Positions 9,465 to 17,630 of a stretch of DNA of 64,000 bases are shown here, in pieces. Positions within the stretch are counted from its first letter, which is position 1; each line of letters begins with the position of its first letter. The stretch comes from Collinsella sp. AF02-46-1 (GTDB taxonomy: Bacteria; Actinomycetota; Coriobacteriia; Coriobacteriales; Coriobacteriaceae): NCBI RefSeq assembly GCF_003465825.1, contig NZ_QSBV01000004.1:68205-132204 (forward strand), read 5' to 3'. The position numbers and the translations under genes were made by a program. The notes under the pieces were generated by a model, which worked only from the letters and a program-made list of their open reading frames with translations, made no database searches and was not told where the DNA came from.

Positions 9465-10892
9465 ATGGCAGTAGATAACAAGCAGATTGCCACCGATGTC
9501 CTCGAGCTCGTGGGCGGTGCGGAGAATGTTTCCGTTGCCACCAACTGCATGACGCGCCTGCGTCTGACGCTCAAGGATAACAGCAAGGCCGACGTGGAGA
9601 AGATCAAGAAGGTCAAGGGTGTTCTGGGTTGCCAGTTTGCCGGCAGCCAGCTCCAGGTCATCATTGGCCAGAACGTGCCCAAGGTGCTCGCCGAGTTCGT
9701 CGCCATGTCCGGCGTCAAGCAGGGTGAGGCCGTCAACGAGAACCTCGACGCTCCCAAGGAGAAGTTCGAGCTCAAGAACCTGCCCAACATCATCCTCGAC
9801 TATCTGTCGGGCTCCATGACCCAGCTCATCCCGCTGCTCATGGCCGGCGGTCTGTTCCGCACCATCGCGGCCGTCCTCGGCCCCACCATGCTCGGTGTGC
9901 TCTCGGCCGACGACCCGACCTACACGTTCCTCTACACCACCCTGTACGAGGCAACGTTTACCTTTATCCCCATCTACCTGGGCTATGCCGCCGCTAAGAA
10001 GCTCGGCGCCAGCCCCGTGCTCGGCATGCTGCTCGGTGGCGCCCTCATGGCTCCTTCCGTGGTGAGCGTCGCCACCCAGGAGGGCGGCGGAATCATCTCC
10101 GTCTACGGCATCCAGATCGCCGCTGCCAACTACCAGCAGTCCGTCCTGCCGATCATCCTTTCGGTGCCCGTCCTGTACTTCATCGAGAAGTTCTTTAAGA
10201 AGGTCATGCCCGACGTGCTGTCCACGGTCTTCACGCCGTTCTGCACCATGGTCGTCACGATCCCCATTGCCTTCATCGTCCTCGCTCCGATCGGCAACGA
10301 GATCGGTACGCTGATCGCCAACGCCCTCTTCGGCCTTGCTGACCTTGGCGGCATCGGCATCCTGATCGTCATGGCCATCCTCGGCGCCTTCTGGCAGCTC
10401 TTCGTGGTCTGCGGCATGCACATGCCCGTCATCCTGCTCGCCCAGGTTCAGATCATCGCTGCCGGTTACGATCCCTTCGTCTTCGTTTCCACCAACTGCG
10501 CTATGGCCGCTGTCTGGGGCTGCGCCTTCGGTGCCTTCCTCAAGATGAAGAACCCCGACGAGAAGTCTCTCGCCATCGGTTACGTCATCTCCGCCATCGC
10601 CGGCGGCGTCACCGAGCCCGCGCTCTTCGGCATCCTCATGCGCTTCCGTCGCACCATGTTTGGCATGTTCATCGGCGGTGCTATCGGCGCTGTGTTCTCC
10701 GGCCTCATGGGGGTTACCTACTACCTCGCAGGCGGTGCGTCCAACTTCCTGGTCTTCACCAACTACCTGCAGGGTGGCCAGATGAACACCGTCTGGGCTA
10801 TCGTTGGTATGGCAATCTCCTTTGTCATCGCCGCTGCCGTCGTCTTTGCCTGCGGCTTCTCCAAGGAGGAACTCGCCGAGATGGAGGCCTAA
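9465..10892 (+). CDS. PTS EIIBC permease (beta-glucoside/sucrose type), no IIA domain
   Basis: A 475-aa sugar permease with the same layout as the one at 562. EIIB has NCMTRLRLTL (Cys28) and is followed by a polytopic EIIC domain with AGGVTEPALFGILMRF, the substrate-loop signature of the glucose/glucoside superfamily. The chain ends soon after the last membrane span, so EIIA is missing. GGGGAGGGG directly upstream fixes the start at 9465. It is divergent from an esterase and followed, after a terminator, by a GH140-like glycosidase, suggesting a dedicated glycoside locus. Sugar specificity is not resolved. Confidence 0.9.
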   Translation: MAVDNKQIATDVLELVGGAENVSVATNCMTRLRLTLKDNSKADVEKIKKVKGVLGCQFAGSQLQVIIGQNVPKVLAEFVAMSGVKQGEAVNENLDAPKEKFELKNLPNIILDYLSGSMTQLIPLLMAGGLFRTIAAVLGPTMLGVLSADDPTYTFLYTTLYEATFTFIPIYLGYAAAKKLGASPVLGMLLGGALMAPSVVSVATQEGGGIISVYGIQIAAANYQQSVLPIILSVPVLYFIEKFFKKVMPDVLSTVFTPFCTMVVTIPIAFIVLAPIGNEIGTLIANALFGLADLGGIGILIVMAILGAFWQLFVVCGMHMPVILLAQVQIIAAGYDPFVFVSTNCAMAAVWGCAFGAFLKMKNPDEKSLAIGYVISAIAGGVTEPALFGILMRFRRTMFGMFIGGAIGAVFSGLMGVTYYLAGGASNFLVFTNYLQGGQMNTVWAIVGMAISFVIAAAVVFACGFSKEELAEMEA

Positions 10893-10932
10893 GGCCAAAC
10901 CGTTCGGTCACATATGACCTCACCTACACGAC

Positions 10933-10970
10933 AGGGCCCCGTCAGGCGTAAGCCCGGCGGGGCCCTTCTT
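10933..10970 (+). terminator. Terminator after EIIBC
   Basis: AGGGCCCCG pairs with CGGGGCCCT, followed by TCTTG. It separates the permease from the glycosidase, so some read-through or a second promoter would be needed for co-expression. Confidence 0.65.
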
Positions 10971-11100
10971 GCAAGGTAGACTGATGGGGCGGACGGGATT
11001 CGCCCGCGAGGGTTTGCCAAGCGGCAGGGGCTTTCGCACGGGGTTACCGCGAAAGCCCCCGGCGGTTCGCAAATCCTTTATCAAACGAAAGGACATGCAG

Positions 11101-12414
11101 ATGAGTTTGGGAAAGCTGACCGTCAACGGTCGCCAGGACGGCTTTTTGTGCGAGGGCAAACCGTTCTTCTGGTTTGCCGATACGTGCTGGAGCGCATTTA
11201 CGAGCATTGCCGAGGATGACTGGGACTACTACCTGACCCGCCGTGCCGAGCAGGGCATGAATGTGCTGCAGATCAACACGCTGCCGCAGTGGGACCGCTG
11301 CTGCCCCGACCTGGGCATTTGGCCCTATGCCAGCGAGGACGGCGTGCACTTTGATTGGTCCCGTCCCAACCAGGCATATTGGGACCGCGCCGCCGCCATG
11401 TGCCGTGCTGCCGTCGAGCACGGCATCCGTCCGGCGCTCGTGCTTATGTGGTGCAACTACGTGCCCGGTACCTGGGGTGCCAAGATCGCCGAGCGTTGCG
11501 GCGCCGAGGTTATGCCGCGTGAGGAGGTCCGTGCCCACGTTGCCCGCGTCGTCGAGAACCTGGGCGAGTTCAACCCCGTCTACGTGGTGACGGGCGATAC
11601 CGACTTTGCCGGCGACGAGGCGATCGCCTATTACGAGGACGCGCTCGACGAGGTCGTCAAGCGCGCGCCCGAGGCGCTGCGCACCATGCATATCAACCGC
11701 GCCAATCGCACCATTCCGGCGCAGTATCTGGACCGTCTGGACTTTTATATGTTCCAGCCCGGCCACAACTACGAGGGCCAGCCCGAGGCATGGCGTCTGC
11801 CGCAGGACTTTATCGCCAACTACCCTAAAAAGCCGATGGTCAACTCTGAGCCTTGTTACGAGCAGATGGGTGCGTCGCGCAATGTGTACTGGCGCTTCAC
11901 CGCGCAGGATTGCCGCGCGAGCGTATGGTCGTCGATTCTTGCCGGCGCCAGTGCCGGCGTAACTTACGGCGCACACGGCGTTTGGAACTGGCAGACATCG
12001 CGCAGCCAAGGCTCGGTGCTGGGCGAGGGCTTCGACATGCCGTTCCGCTGGCAAGAGTGCCTGCAGTTTGCGGGCGTGTGGGACTTTGGCGCGATTGAGC
12101 ATGTGCTTGCCGGCCTGGGTGCCACGGCTGCCGACGACGCGCTTGCCGTGGTTCCGGCGCAGGAGCTGCTCGATGACGCGCGCGAGGCCATTCGTGTGGC
12201 GCGCGTTGGCGATCGCGTCGTCACGTACCTGCCGCGCACCACGGCGCTCAAGTTTAAGCTCGACGGCGCGCGCGGCTGGACGGCGACGGTCCTCGACATG
12301 GAGGACAAGCGCATCGCCAAGCTGCCCGTCCGCGATAACGGTGACGGCACCGTGCGCGTGGCTCAGCATCCCTTTGAGCACGACGCCCTGGTGATCCTGA
12401 CCCCTGGGCGCTAA
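11101..12414 (+). CDS. DUF4038/GH140-like glycoside hydrolase
   Basis: A 437-aa protein with the DUF4038 opening DGFLCEGKPFFWFADTCWSA and a barrel with MNVLQINTLPQWD. Further family-like segments are YVVTGDTDFAG, KPMVNSEPCYE and a late TYGAHGVWNWQ. It ends with a small beta domain (VVTYLPRTTALKF). The family includes the apiosidases of GH140, acting on pectic apiose, but many members have other or unknown substrates. The acidic residues in GDTD and NSEP are likely catalytic. AAAGGA at 11088 gives a 7-base spacing to the ATG at 11101 and only 1 base to 11095, so 11101 is preferred. No signal peptide is visible, so the substrate may be imported oligosaccharide. Confidence 0.8.
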   Translation: MSLGKLTVNGRQDGFLCEGKPFFWFADTCWSAFTSIAEDDWDYYLTRRAEQGMNVLQINTLPQWDRCCPDLGIWPYASEDGVHFDWSRPNQAYWDRAAAMCRAAVEHGIRPALVLMWCNYVPGTWGAKIAERCGAEVMPREEVRAHVARVVENLGEFNPVYVVTGDTDFAGDEAIAYYEDALDEVVKRAPEALRTMHINRANRTIPAQYLDRLDFYMFQPGHNYEGQPEAWRLPQDFIANYPKKPMVNSEPCYEQMGASRNVYWRFTAQDCRASVWSSILAGASAGVTYGAHGVWNWQTSRSQGSVLGEGFDMPFRWQECLQFAGVWDFGAIEHVLAGLGATAADDALAVVPAQELLDDAREAIRVARVGDRVVTYLPRTTALKFKLDGARGWTATVLDMEDKRIAKLPVRDNGDGTVRVAQHPFEHDALVILTPGR

Positions 12415-12458
12415 CGGCTCTTCTCCAACATTTACAACCCAGTCCCTTTCATAAGGCT

Positions 12459-12516
12459 GCGACGGAATGGTTCCTGCATGACGGCTTTAAGCTGTCAAGG
12501 GGAGCCATTCCGCCGC
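12459..12516. repeat. Inverted repeat, GGAATGGTTCC family
   Basis: GCGACGGAATGGTTCC faces GGGAGCCATTCCGCCGC with a few mismatches. A related hairpin with GTGAAATAGTTCCT arms is at 41946-42010. Confidence 0.7.
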
Positions 12517-12545
12517 ACTCATTGGGGACGTGCTTAAATGAGTGG
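12515..12545. repeat. Half copy of the CATTGGGGAC/TTAAATGA repeat
   Basis: GCACTCATTGGGGACGTGCT followed by TAAATGAGTGG matches the left arm of the repeat at 5654. The right arm is absent. Confidence 0.7.
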
Positions 12546-12603
12546 TTTAACTTGAGACGGGACTTTTTGACCGCCTGATGGGTCGCGCGCCACAATTCGG
12601 GCG

Positions 12604-15372
12604 CTACAGTAGCTCGCCGTGGCGGGCAATGTAGCGGCGCTTTGCCAGCTGGGTGAGCGCGATGTAGGCGGCGACGATGCCGATGAGCAGCGCGAAAAAG
12701 CTCGTGGGCAGCGTCGTAAGGCCGAGCGCATCGGCGATGGGGCTTGCCGGCAGCCAGGTGACGAGCGCCAGGCCCAGCACGGTGAGAACGCACAGCGCGG
12801 GCGCGGCGTGGTCGCGCGGGCTCGGCAGGCGCGGGGAGCGCGGCATGTGGATCACGAGCGTCTGCGACCACATGGACTCGACAAACCAGCCGCTCTGGAA
12901 GAGCGTCGCAAAGGCCGCCATGCCTGCGGCGTTGCCCGTCCCGGCGAGCTCGGACCAGCTTGCGCCTACGGTGGCAGGGCACACCACAAAGAAGAGCGCG
13001 GCGAAGGTTACGATGTCAAACAGCGAGCTCACGGGACCCAACTCGAGCATAAAGCCCTTAATGGACGCGGCGTCCCAGGCGCGCGGACGGGCGGTCCAGG
13101 CGTCATCGACGGTGTCCCACGGCAGCGCGATACACACGATCTCGTAGACCAGCGACAGCAACACCAGCTGCAGGGCGCTCATGGGCAAAAACGGCAGGAA
13201 CAGGCTCGCGACGGTCACGGACAGTACGTTGCCAAAGTTGGAGCTCACCGTGGTCTTGAGGTACTTGAGCAGGTTGCCGTAGGTGCGGCGGCCTTCGATG
13301 ATGCCGCGCTCGAGCACGCCCAGGTCCTTCTGAAGCAAGATGATATCGGCGGATTCCTTGGCGATGTCGACGGCCGAATCGACCGAGATGCCGCAGTCGC
13401 TCGCGCGCATGGCGGCGGCGTCGTTGATGCCGTCGCCCATAAAGCCCACGGTGTGACCGAGCAGCTCGCGCATGACGCGCACCAGACGCGCCTTCTGCAG
13501 CGGCGAGAGCTTGGCGAAGAGGTGGGTGTGCTCGGCGCGCTCGGCAAGCTCGGCGTCATCGAGCGCATCGATCTCGGAGCCCAGCAAGACATCGCTCGCG
13601 TCGATACCGATCTGCTCGCAGACGGTGGCGGCGACGCGATCGTTGTCGCCGGTCAGGACCTTGACCGCCACGCCCTTGGCCTCGAGGGTGGCGACGGCGC
13701 CCGCGGCACTCGCCTTGGGCGGATCGAGGAAGGCCAAAAAGCCCATCAGCACCATGTCGCACTCGTCGGCGATGCCAAATTCGCCCACGCAGCGCGGATC
13801 GGTCTTCTGCGCCACGGCAATCACGCGCAGGCCCTCGGCGTTGAGTTCGGCGACTTGCTTGCGAATCTGGGCGAGCTTATTTTCGCTGAGCGGCTGGGCG
13901 ACACAGTCAACCTCGACAAAGGAGCAAATCTCGAGCATTTCCTCGGCAGCTCCCTTGGTAACCATCTGGGTTTTGCCCTGGGCGTCGGCGACGACTACGC
14001 TCAGGCGACGGCGTGAGAAATCGAAGGGCACCTCGTCGACCTTGGTATAGCGGTCGCGCAGGCTCTGGCCCAGCGTGGAGTCGGGCGCGACAGTCGAGGG
14101 CGTCACGTCGGCACGGTCGATGACGGCCAGGTCGATAAGGTTTTTGAGGCCGGTCTGGAAGAAGCTGTTCAAAAACGCATGGCGCAGCACGCGTGCGTCC
14201 TCGTTGCCGTCAGTGTTGAGATAGCGCTCGAGCACGATGCGGTCTTCGGTGAGGGTGCCGGTCTTGTCACAGCACAGGACATCCATGGCACCGAGGTTTT
14301 GGATCGCCGGCAGCTCCTTGACGATAACCTGGCGGCGGGCGAGGTCCTTGGCGCCCTGCGACAGGCTCGTGGTCACGATGACGGGAAGCATCTGCGGCGT
14401 GATGCCCACGGCCACGCTCGTGGCGAACAGCAGCGCGTCGATGACGCTGCCCTTGGTGGCGGCGTTGACGGCAAAGACGACCGGCGCCATAACGAGCATA
14501 AGGCGTACGAGCAGCATGGAGACGCTCGAGACGCCGCGGTCAAACGCGCTCTTCTCGCCGCGCCCGTTGAGCATCTTGGCGATGCCGCCCAGGTAGGTGT
14601 CCGAGCCGGTGGCAACGACAAGTGCTATAGCGGTGCCGTTTTGCACGGAGGTGCCGGTAAAGACGATGTTTTTGCAGGCAGAGAGCGGCAGCGCGGAGCT
14701 GCCGGCACCCTCGGCGACGGTGATGGCAGCGGTCTTTTCGACGGCCTCGCTCTCGCCGGTGAGTGCGGACTCGATCACAAACAGGTCGCGCGCGGTGATG
14801 ATGCGGGCATCGGCCGGCACCATATCGCCGGCAGAGAGACGGATTACATCGCCGGGGACGAGATCATCAAAGGGGATCTCGATACGCTCGCCGTCGCGCA
14901 GGGCACAGCAGGTGTTGGAGACCAGGTCCTTGAGGGCCTCGGCCGCATTGCCGCTGCGAGCCTCCTGGATAAACTTCATGCTGCCCGATACCAGCAGCAT
15001 GATGCCGATGACGATGACCGTGGAGGGATCGCGCTGGGGCTCGGGTACGGCGAGCACGTCGATGTAGAGCGAGACCAGCGCGAGCGCGGCGAGGATGCCG
15101 GCGAAGGGATCGATGAACGCGTCGGCGATGCGGCGGGCGAGCGTCTTGGTCGGCGCCTCGATGGTGTTGGGGCCGGCGGCGTCCAGGCGCTCGGCGGCGT
15201 GCTCGGCAGTGAGTCCGTCGGCCGTGGCGTCAAGCAGCACGAGGGCGTCCTCGGCGCTATGGGTGGCGGCGAATATGGTGTTCTTGGACAGGCCGGTGTG
15301 AGCGGCGGGGCGCGCCGTGCGGCGGCGCTTGGAGATGACTTCGAGTACCGTGGCGGTTTTGAGCATCAGCAT
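12604..15372 (-). CDS. mgtA: Magnesium-transporting P-type ATPase (MgtA family)
   Basis: A 922-aa membrane ATPase of type IIIB that imports Mg2+. The TGES actuator motif is near residue 205, the phosphorylation motif CDKTGTLTED has Asp369, and GDNDRVAA and MGDGINDAAAM are the nucleotide and hinge motifs. About ten membrane segments flank these. The length agrees with MgtA/MgtB. AAGGAGG five bases before the ATG at 15372 sets the start. The leader of about 275 bases upstream holds a short ORF with a consensus ribosome site and a hairpin, which suggests post-transcriptional control as in enterobacterial mgtA. No M-box riboswitch was recognised. Confidence 0.93.
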   Translation of the reverse strand: MLMLKTATVLEVISKRRRTARPAAHTGLSKNTIFAATHSAEDALVLLDATADGLTAEHAAERLDAAGPNTIEAPTKTLARRIADAFIDPFAGILAALALVSLYIDVLAVPEPQRDPSTVIVIGIMLLVSGSMKFIQEARSGNAAEALKDLVSNTCCALRDGERIEIPFDDLVPGDVIRLSAGDMVPADARIITARDLFVIESALTGESEAVEKTAAITVAEGAGSSALPLSACKNIVFTGTSVQNGTAIALVVATGSDTYLGGIAKMLNGRGEKSAFDRGVSSVSMLLVRLMLVMAPVVFAVNAATKGSVIDALLFATSVAVGITPQMLPVIVTTSLSQGAKDLARRQVIVKELPAIQNLGAMDVLCCDKTGTLTEDRIVLERYLNTDGNEDARVLRHAFLNSFFQTGLKNLIDLAVIDRADVTPSTVAPDSTLGQSLRDRYTKVDEVPFDFSRRRLSVVVADAQGKTQMVTKGAAEEMLEICSFVEVDCVAQPLSENKLAQIRKQVAELNAEGLRVIAVAQKTDPRCVGEFGIADECDMVLMGFLAFLDPPKASAAGAVATLEAKGVAVKVLTGDNDRVAATVCEQIGIDASDVLLGSEIDALDDAELAERAEHTHLFAKLSPLQKARLVRVMRELLGHTVGFMGDGINDAAAMRASDCGISVDSAVDIAKESADIILLQKDLGVLERGIIEGRRTYGNLLKYLKTTVSSNFGNVLSVTVASLFLPFLPMSALQLVLLSLVYEIVCIALPWDTVDDAWTARPRAWDAASIKGFMLELGPVSSLFDIVTFAALFFVVCPATVGASWSELAGTGNAAGMAAFATLFQSGWFVESMWSQTLVIHMPRSPRLPSPRDHAAPALCVLTVLGLALVTWLPASPIADALGLTTLPTSFFALLIGIVAAYIALTQLAKRRYIARHGELL

Positions 15373-15453
15373 AGGGTCCTCCTTGTTAAAGGGAGTTAGC
15401 GTACGTGTCGTATGTGCTTTAAAAACCTAGATGTCGCTCACGTCATGCTCTCG

Positions 15454-15490
15454 AACCACCACAAAGGCGACAGGCACCTTTGTGGTGGTT
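15454..15490. repeat. Inverted repeat, CCACCACAAAGG family, inside the mgtA leader
   Basis: AACCACCACAAAGG and CCTTTGTGGTGGTT are perfect arms around GCGACAGGCA. It lies between the leader ORF and mgtA, so it would form a hairpin in the mgtA mRNA. Confidence 0.85.
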
Positions 15491-15511
15491 TTGACGATCG
15501 ATTCGTGGCGC

Positions 15512-15583
15512 TTATGCGTGTGCGGAATCCTCGCGGCGTGCCGAGGGCGACATGCAGGTTTTTCGACTATGGCTGCCTTCCAT
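15512..15583 (-). CDS. Putative 23-aa leader peptide upstream of mgtA
   Basis: The ATG at 15583 follows AAGGAGGTG with ideal spacing, a better ribosome site than most genes here. The product is MEGSHSRKTCMSPSARREDS followed by AHA. It lies downstream of a good promoter and 139 bases before mgtA on the same strand. In Salmonella, translation of the short ORF mgtL couples Mg2+ and proline supply to mgtA transcription; this peptide has no visible similarity to MgtL, so only the arrangement is comparable. It could instead be a chance ORF, but the ribosome site argues against that. Confidence 0.5.
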   Translation of the reverse strand: MEGSHSRKTCMSPSARREDSAHA

Positions 15584-15649
15584 GGCACACCTCCTTAAGG
15601 CCGGGCGCGGCGCGCTTCGGGTGTCTCGCACCCGTTTTAATCCGCCCGT

Positions 15650-15678
15650 ATTCTTGATGAGGGGGTTTGCCGTGTCAA
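15650..15678 (-). promoter_or_regulatory. Candidate mgtA promoter
   Basis: On the minus strand TTGACA (15678-15673) is followed 17 bases later by AAGAAT (15655-15650). It lies about 280 bases before mgtA and 67 before the leader ORF. Confidence 0.5.
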
Positions 15679-15808
15679 CCTCATTGTTCGGAAAACCATT
15701 GTCCCTGACAAAGCCTTTACAGAATGACGTGGCCTCAAAGCGCGCCCACATCGACGCCTCGCCTGCGCTAAACTGAAGAGCACGTACGCGATTACGAGAG
15801 GAGCCCGC

Positions 15809-16489
15809 ATGGAGGCTTACAAGCAAGAGTTCATCAAGTTTATGGTCGAGTCCGACGTTCTTAAGTTCGGCAGCTTTACGCTCAAGAGCGGCCGTCAGTC
15901 CCCGTTCTTTATGAACGCCGGCGCTTACGTGACGGGCTACCAGCTCAAGAAGCTGGGCGAGTATTACGCCCAGGCTATCCACGATAACTTTGGCGACGAC
16001 TTTGATGTCCTGTTTGGGCCGGCCTACAAGGGCATTCCCCTGGCCGTCGTGACCGCCATTGCCTACCACGAGCTGTACGGCAAGGAGGTCAAGTACTGCT
16101 GCGACCGCAAGGAGGCCAAGGACCACGGCGCCGATAAGGGCAACCTGCTGGGCTATGAGCCCCAGGACGGCGACCGCGTGGTCATGGTCGAGGACGTCAC
16201 CACCAGCGGTAAGTCCATCGACGAGACCTATCCCAAGGTCATGGCTGCTGCCGATGTCGAGATCAAGGGCCTGATCGTGTCCCTCAACCGCATGGAGGTC
16301 GGCAAGGGTGGCGTGACCACCGCGCAGAAGGAGATCGAGGCCAAGTACGGTTTCCCCGTCGCGAGCATCGTCTCCATGGCCGAGGTCGTCGAGACCCTCT
16401 ACAACCACGAGATCGACGGCAAGGTCGTCATCGACGATGAGCTCAAGGCCGCCATCGACGCCTACTACGAGCAGTACGGCGTCAAGTAG
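15809..16489 (+). CDS. pyrE: Orotate phosphoribosyltransferase
   Basis: A 226-aa enzyme of pyrimidine synthesis that joins orotate to PRPP to make OMP. FTLKSGRQSPFFMN near residues 23-36 and the PRPP-binding motif VVMVEDVTTSGKS at 124-136 identify it, and CDRKEAKDHG is the flexible catalytic loop. Length is normal. GAGAGGAG upstream supports the ATG at 15809. No other pyrimidine gene adjoins it. It is divergent from mgtA, and the first copy of the nested hairpin element begins one base after its stop codon. Confidence 0.95.
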   Translation: MEAYKQEFIKFMVESDVLKFGSFTLKSGRQSPFFMNAGAYVTGYQLKKLGEYYAQAIHDNFGDDFDVLFGPAYKGIPLAVVTAIAYHELYGKEVKYCCDRKEAKDHGADKGNLLGYEPQDGDRVVMVEDVTTSGKSIDETYPKVMAAADVEIKGLIVSLNRMEVGKGGVTTAQKEIEAKYGFPVASIVSMAEVVETLYNHEIDGKVVIDDELKAAIDAYYEQYGVK

Positions 16490-16640
16490 GTTCCGCCGTT
16501 CTACCGAACGGCGGACCGGCCGACGCTGCGCGCCGCCCAGGACGACAATTTGTCATTCAAAAGGCAAGGCATGACCAAAAGGTCTATGCCTTGCCTTTTT
16601 CATGCCAACTTGTTCGTCCTGGACGTCGCTCGCTGTCGTT
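16490..16640 (+). other. Nested three-stem element with covariation (copy A)
   Basis: Stem 1 is CCGCCGTTC/GAACGGCGG. It is followed by the constant GACGCTGCGCG. An outer stem, CCAGGACGACAA with TTGTTCGTCCTGG, encloses the constant TTGTCATTCAAA and an inner stem AAGGCAAGGCATGACC with GGTCTATGCCTTGCCTT. After the inner stem come TTTTTCATGCCAA and a constant GCTCGCTGTC. The inner stem plus T-run can act as the pyrE terminator. Copies at 25539 and 18561 keep the constant parts but use different stem sequences, so RNA or DNA folding appears to be maintained. Confidence 0.75.
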
Positions 16641-16673
16641 GCCAAAACATCGGGGCTCTCGCTGCCGTTGCCC

Positions 16674-16731
16674 AGTCATTGGGGACAGACATAAATGAGT
16701 AGTCATTGGGGACGTTCTTAAATGACTACTC
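16674..16731. repeat. CATTGGGGAC/TAAATGA repeat, tandem copies
   Basis: AGTCATTGGGGACAGACATA followed by AATGAGT is directly followed by AGTCATTGGGGACGTTCTTA and AATGACTACT. This is the same family as the repeat at 5654, but mainly as direct repeats. Confidence 0.8.
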
Positions 16732-16866
16732 AGGATGAGTGTCCAAAAAACCGCGCTCGTTCGATTGGCGCATGTCTACGCAGCGTAGGTTGTCGAGCCT
16801 GGCCTTCAAATGGATACTGACTGTCGAACCGGTTCACTCCATTTCTTCAATTTGATTGGACAGCCC

Positions 16867-17487
16867 ATGAACCAGACACGGCAAACCAATGCCTCCCATA
16901 CTTTTTTGGCAGCGCATGCCATCAAGCAGCTGCGCGAAGAGCGCGGCCTCACCCAGCGCGCCCTGGCGGAAAGCCTTGGCGTGACCGATAAAGCTGTCAG
17001 CAAGTGGGAATCCGGCCGCGGCCTTCCCGACATTTCCCTCGTCGAGCCTTTGGCCCAGAGACTCGGCATAAGCGTGGCTGAGCTTTTGGCTGGTGACATT
17101 CGGGCTAACGCCAACCGTGCAGGCAATATGCTCAAAGGCGTCTTTTACGTTTGCCCTATCTGCGGAAACGTTGTGCACGCGCTCGGAGAAGGCAGCTTTA
17201 GCTGCTGTGGCTCCACGATGTTTCCCCAGGAGGCCGAAGAGCCGGACGCGGACCATGCCTTTTCCATCGAGCGCATCGAGGACGATTGGTACGTCACGCT
17301 CGATCATCCCATGACCAAGGATCACTACATTAGCTTTGTGGCATATGCGACTATGGACGGCATCTGCTTTAAGAAGCTCTATCCAGAGCAATCGGTGCAG
17401 CCGCGCTTCCATATTACCGGGCGCGGCAGGATATATCTTTACTGCAACCAACACGGACTCTTTACGTCGCTGACGCCTCGCAAATAA
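16867..17487 (+). CDS. XRE-family regulator fused to a desulfoferrodoxin-like module
   Basis: A 206-aa protein. Residues 17-76 form an XRE helix-turn-helix (LREERGLTQRALAESLGVTD, then KAVSKWESG). Residues 92-206 match a two-centre desulfoferrodoxin. CPICG (Cys96, Cys99) and CC (113, 114) would hold the rubredoxin-like iron. His130, His147 (HPMTKDHYI), His153, Cys193 and His196 (YCNQHGL) match the superoxide-reductase iron site. The Lys before the first His of the enzyme site is replaced by Asp129. This suggests a DNA-binding sensor of superoxide, oxygen or iron rather than, or as well as, an enzyme. The start at 16867 has only a weak ribosome site. Confidence 0.8.
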   Translation: MNQTRQTNASHTFLAAHAIKQLREERGLTQRALAESLGVTDKAVSKWESGRGLPDISLVEPLAQRLGISVAELLAGDIRANANRAGNMLKGVFYVCPICGNVVHALGEGSFSCCGSTMFPQEAEEPDADHAFSIERIEDDWYVTLDHPMTKDHYISFVAYATMDGICFKKLYPEQSVQPRFHITGRGRIYLYCNQHGLFTSLTPRK

Positions 17488-17533
17488 CGGCTGTCTATCC
17501 GCCCTCCTCATGCGTTCCCAGGGGACCCAAAAT

Positions 17534-17597
17534 GAGCGTGGATAATCTCCCGGTTTTGGCCTGTGTGCGGGCTCAAAGTGGGAGATTATCCACGCTC
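17534..17597. repeat. Inverted repeat, GTGGATAATCT family (copy 2)
   Basis: GAGCGTGGATAATCTCCC pairs perfectly with GGGAGATTATCCACGCTC. Compared with copies 1 and 3, an A-T pair in the stem is changed to C-G on both arms, a compensatory change. It lies between convergent genes. Confidence 0.9.
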
Positions 17598-17630
17598 GCT
17601 AGGTTGGTGTCCAAAAATCCACGCTCGTCG

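Noticed and set aside
15373..15511. M-box magnesium riboswitch before mgtA
   Set aside because: I could not find the M-box core; the region instead shows a short ORF and a repeat hairpin.
15552..15776. 74-codon open frame between mgtA and pyrE
   Set aside because: No ribosome site, no family features, and it lies across the mgtA promoter and leader on the other strand.
16490..16640. Nested element considered as a tRNA or known riboswitch
   Set aside because: No cloverleaf, TPsiC or anticodon arms, and none of the riboswitch cores I know. It follows genes rather than leading them.
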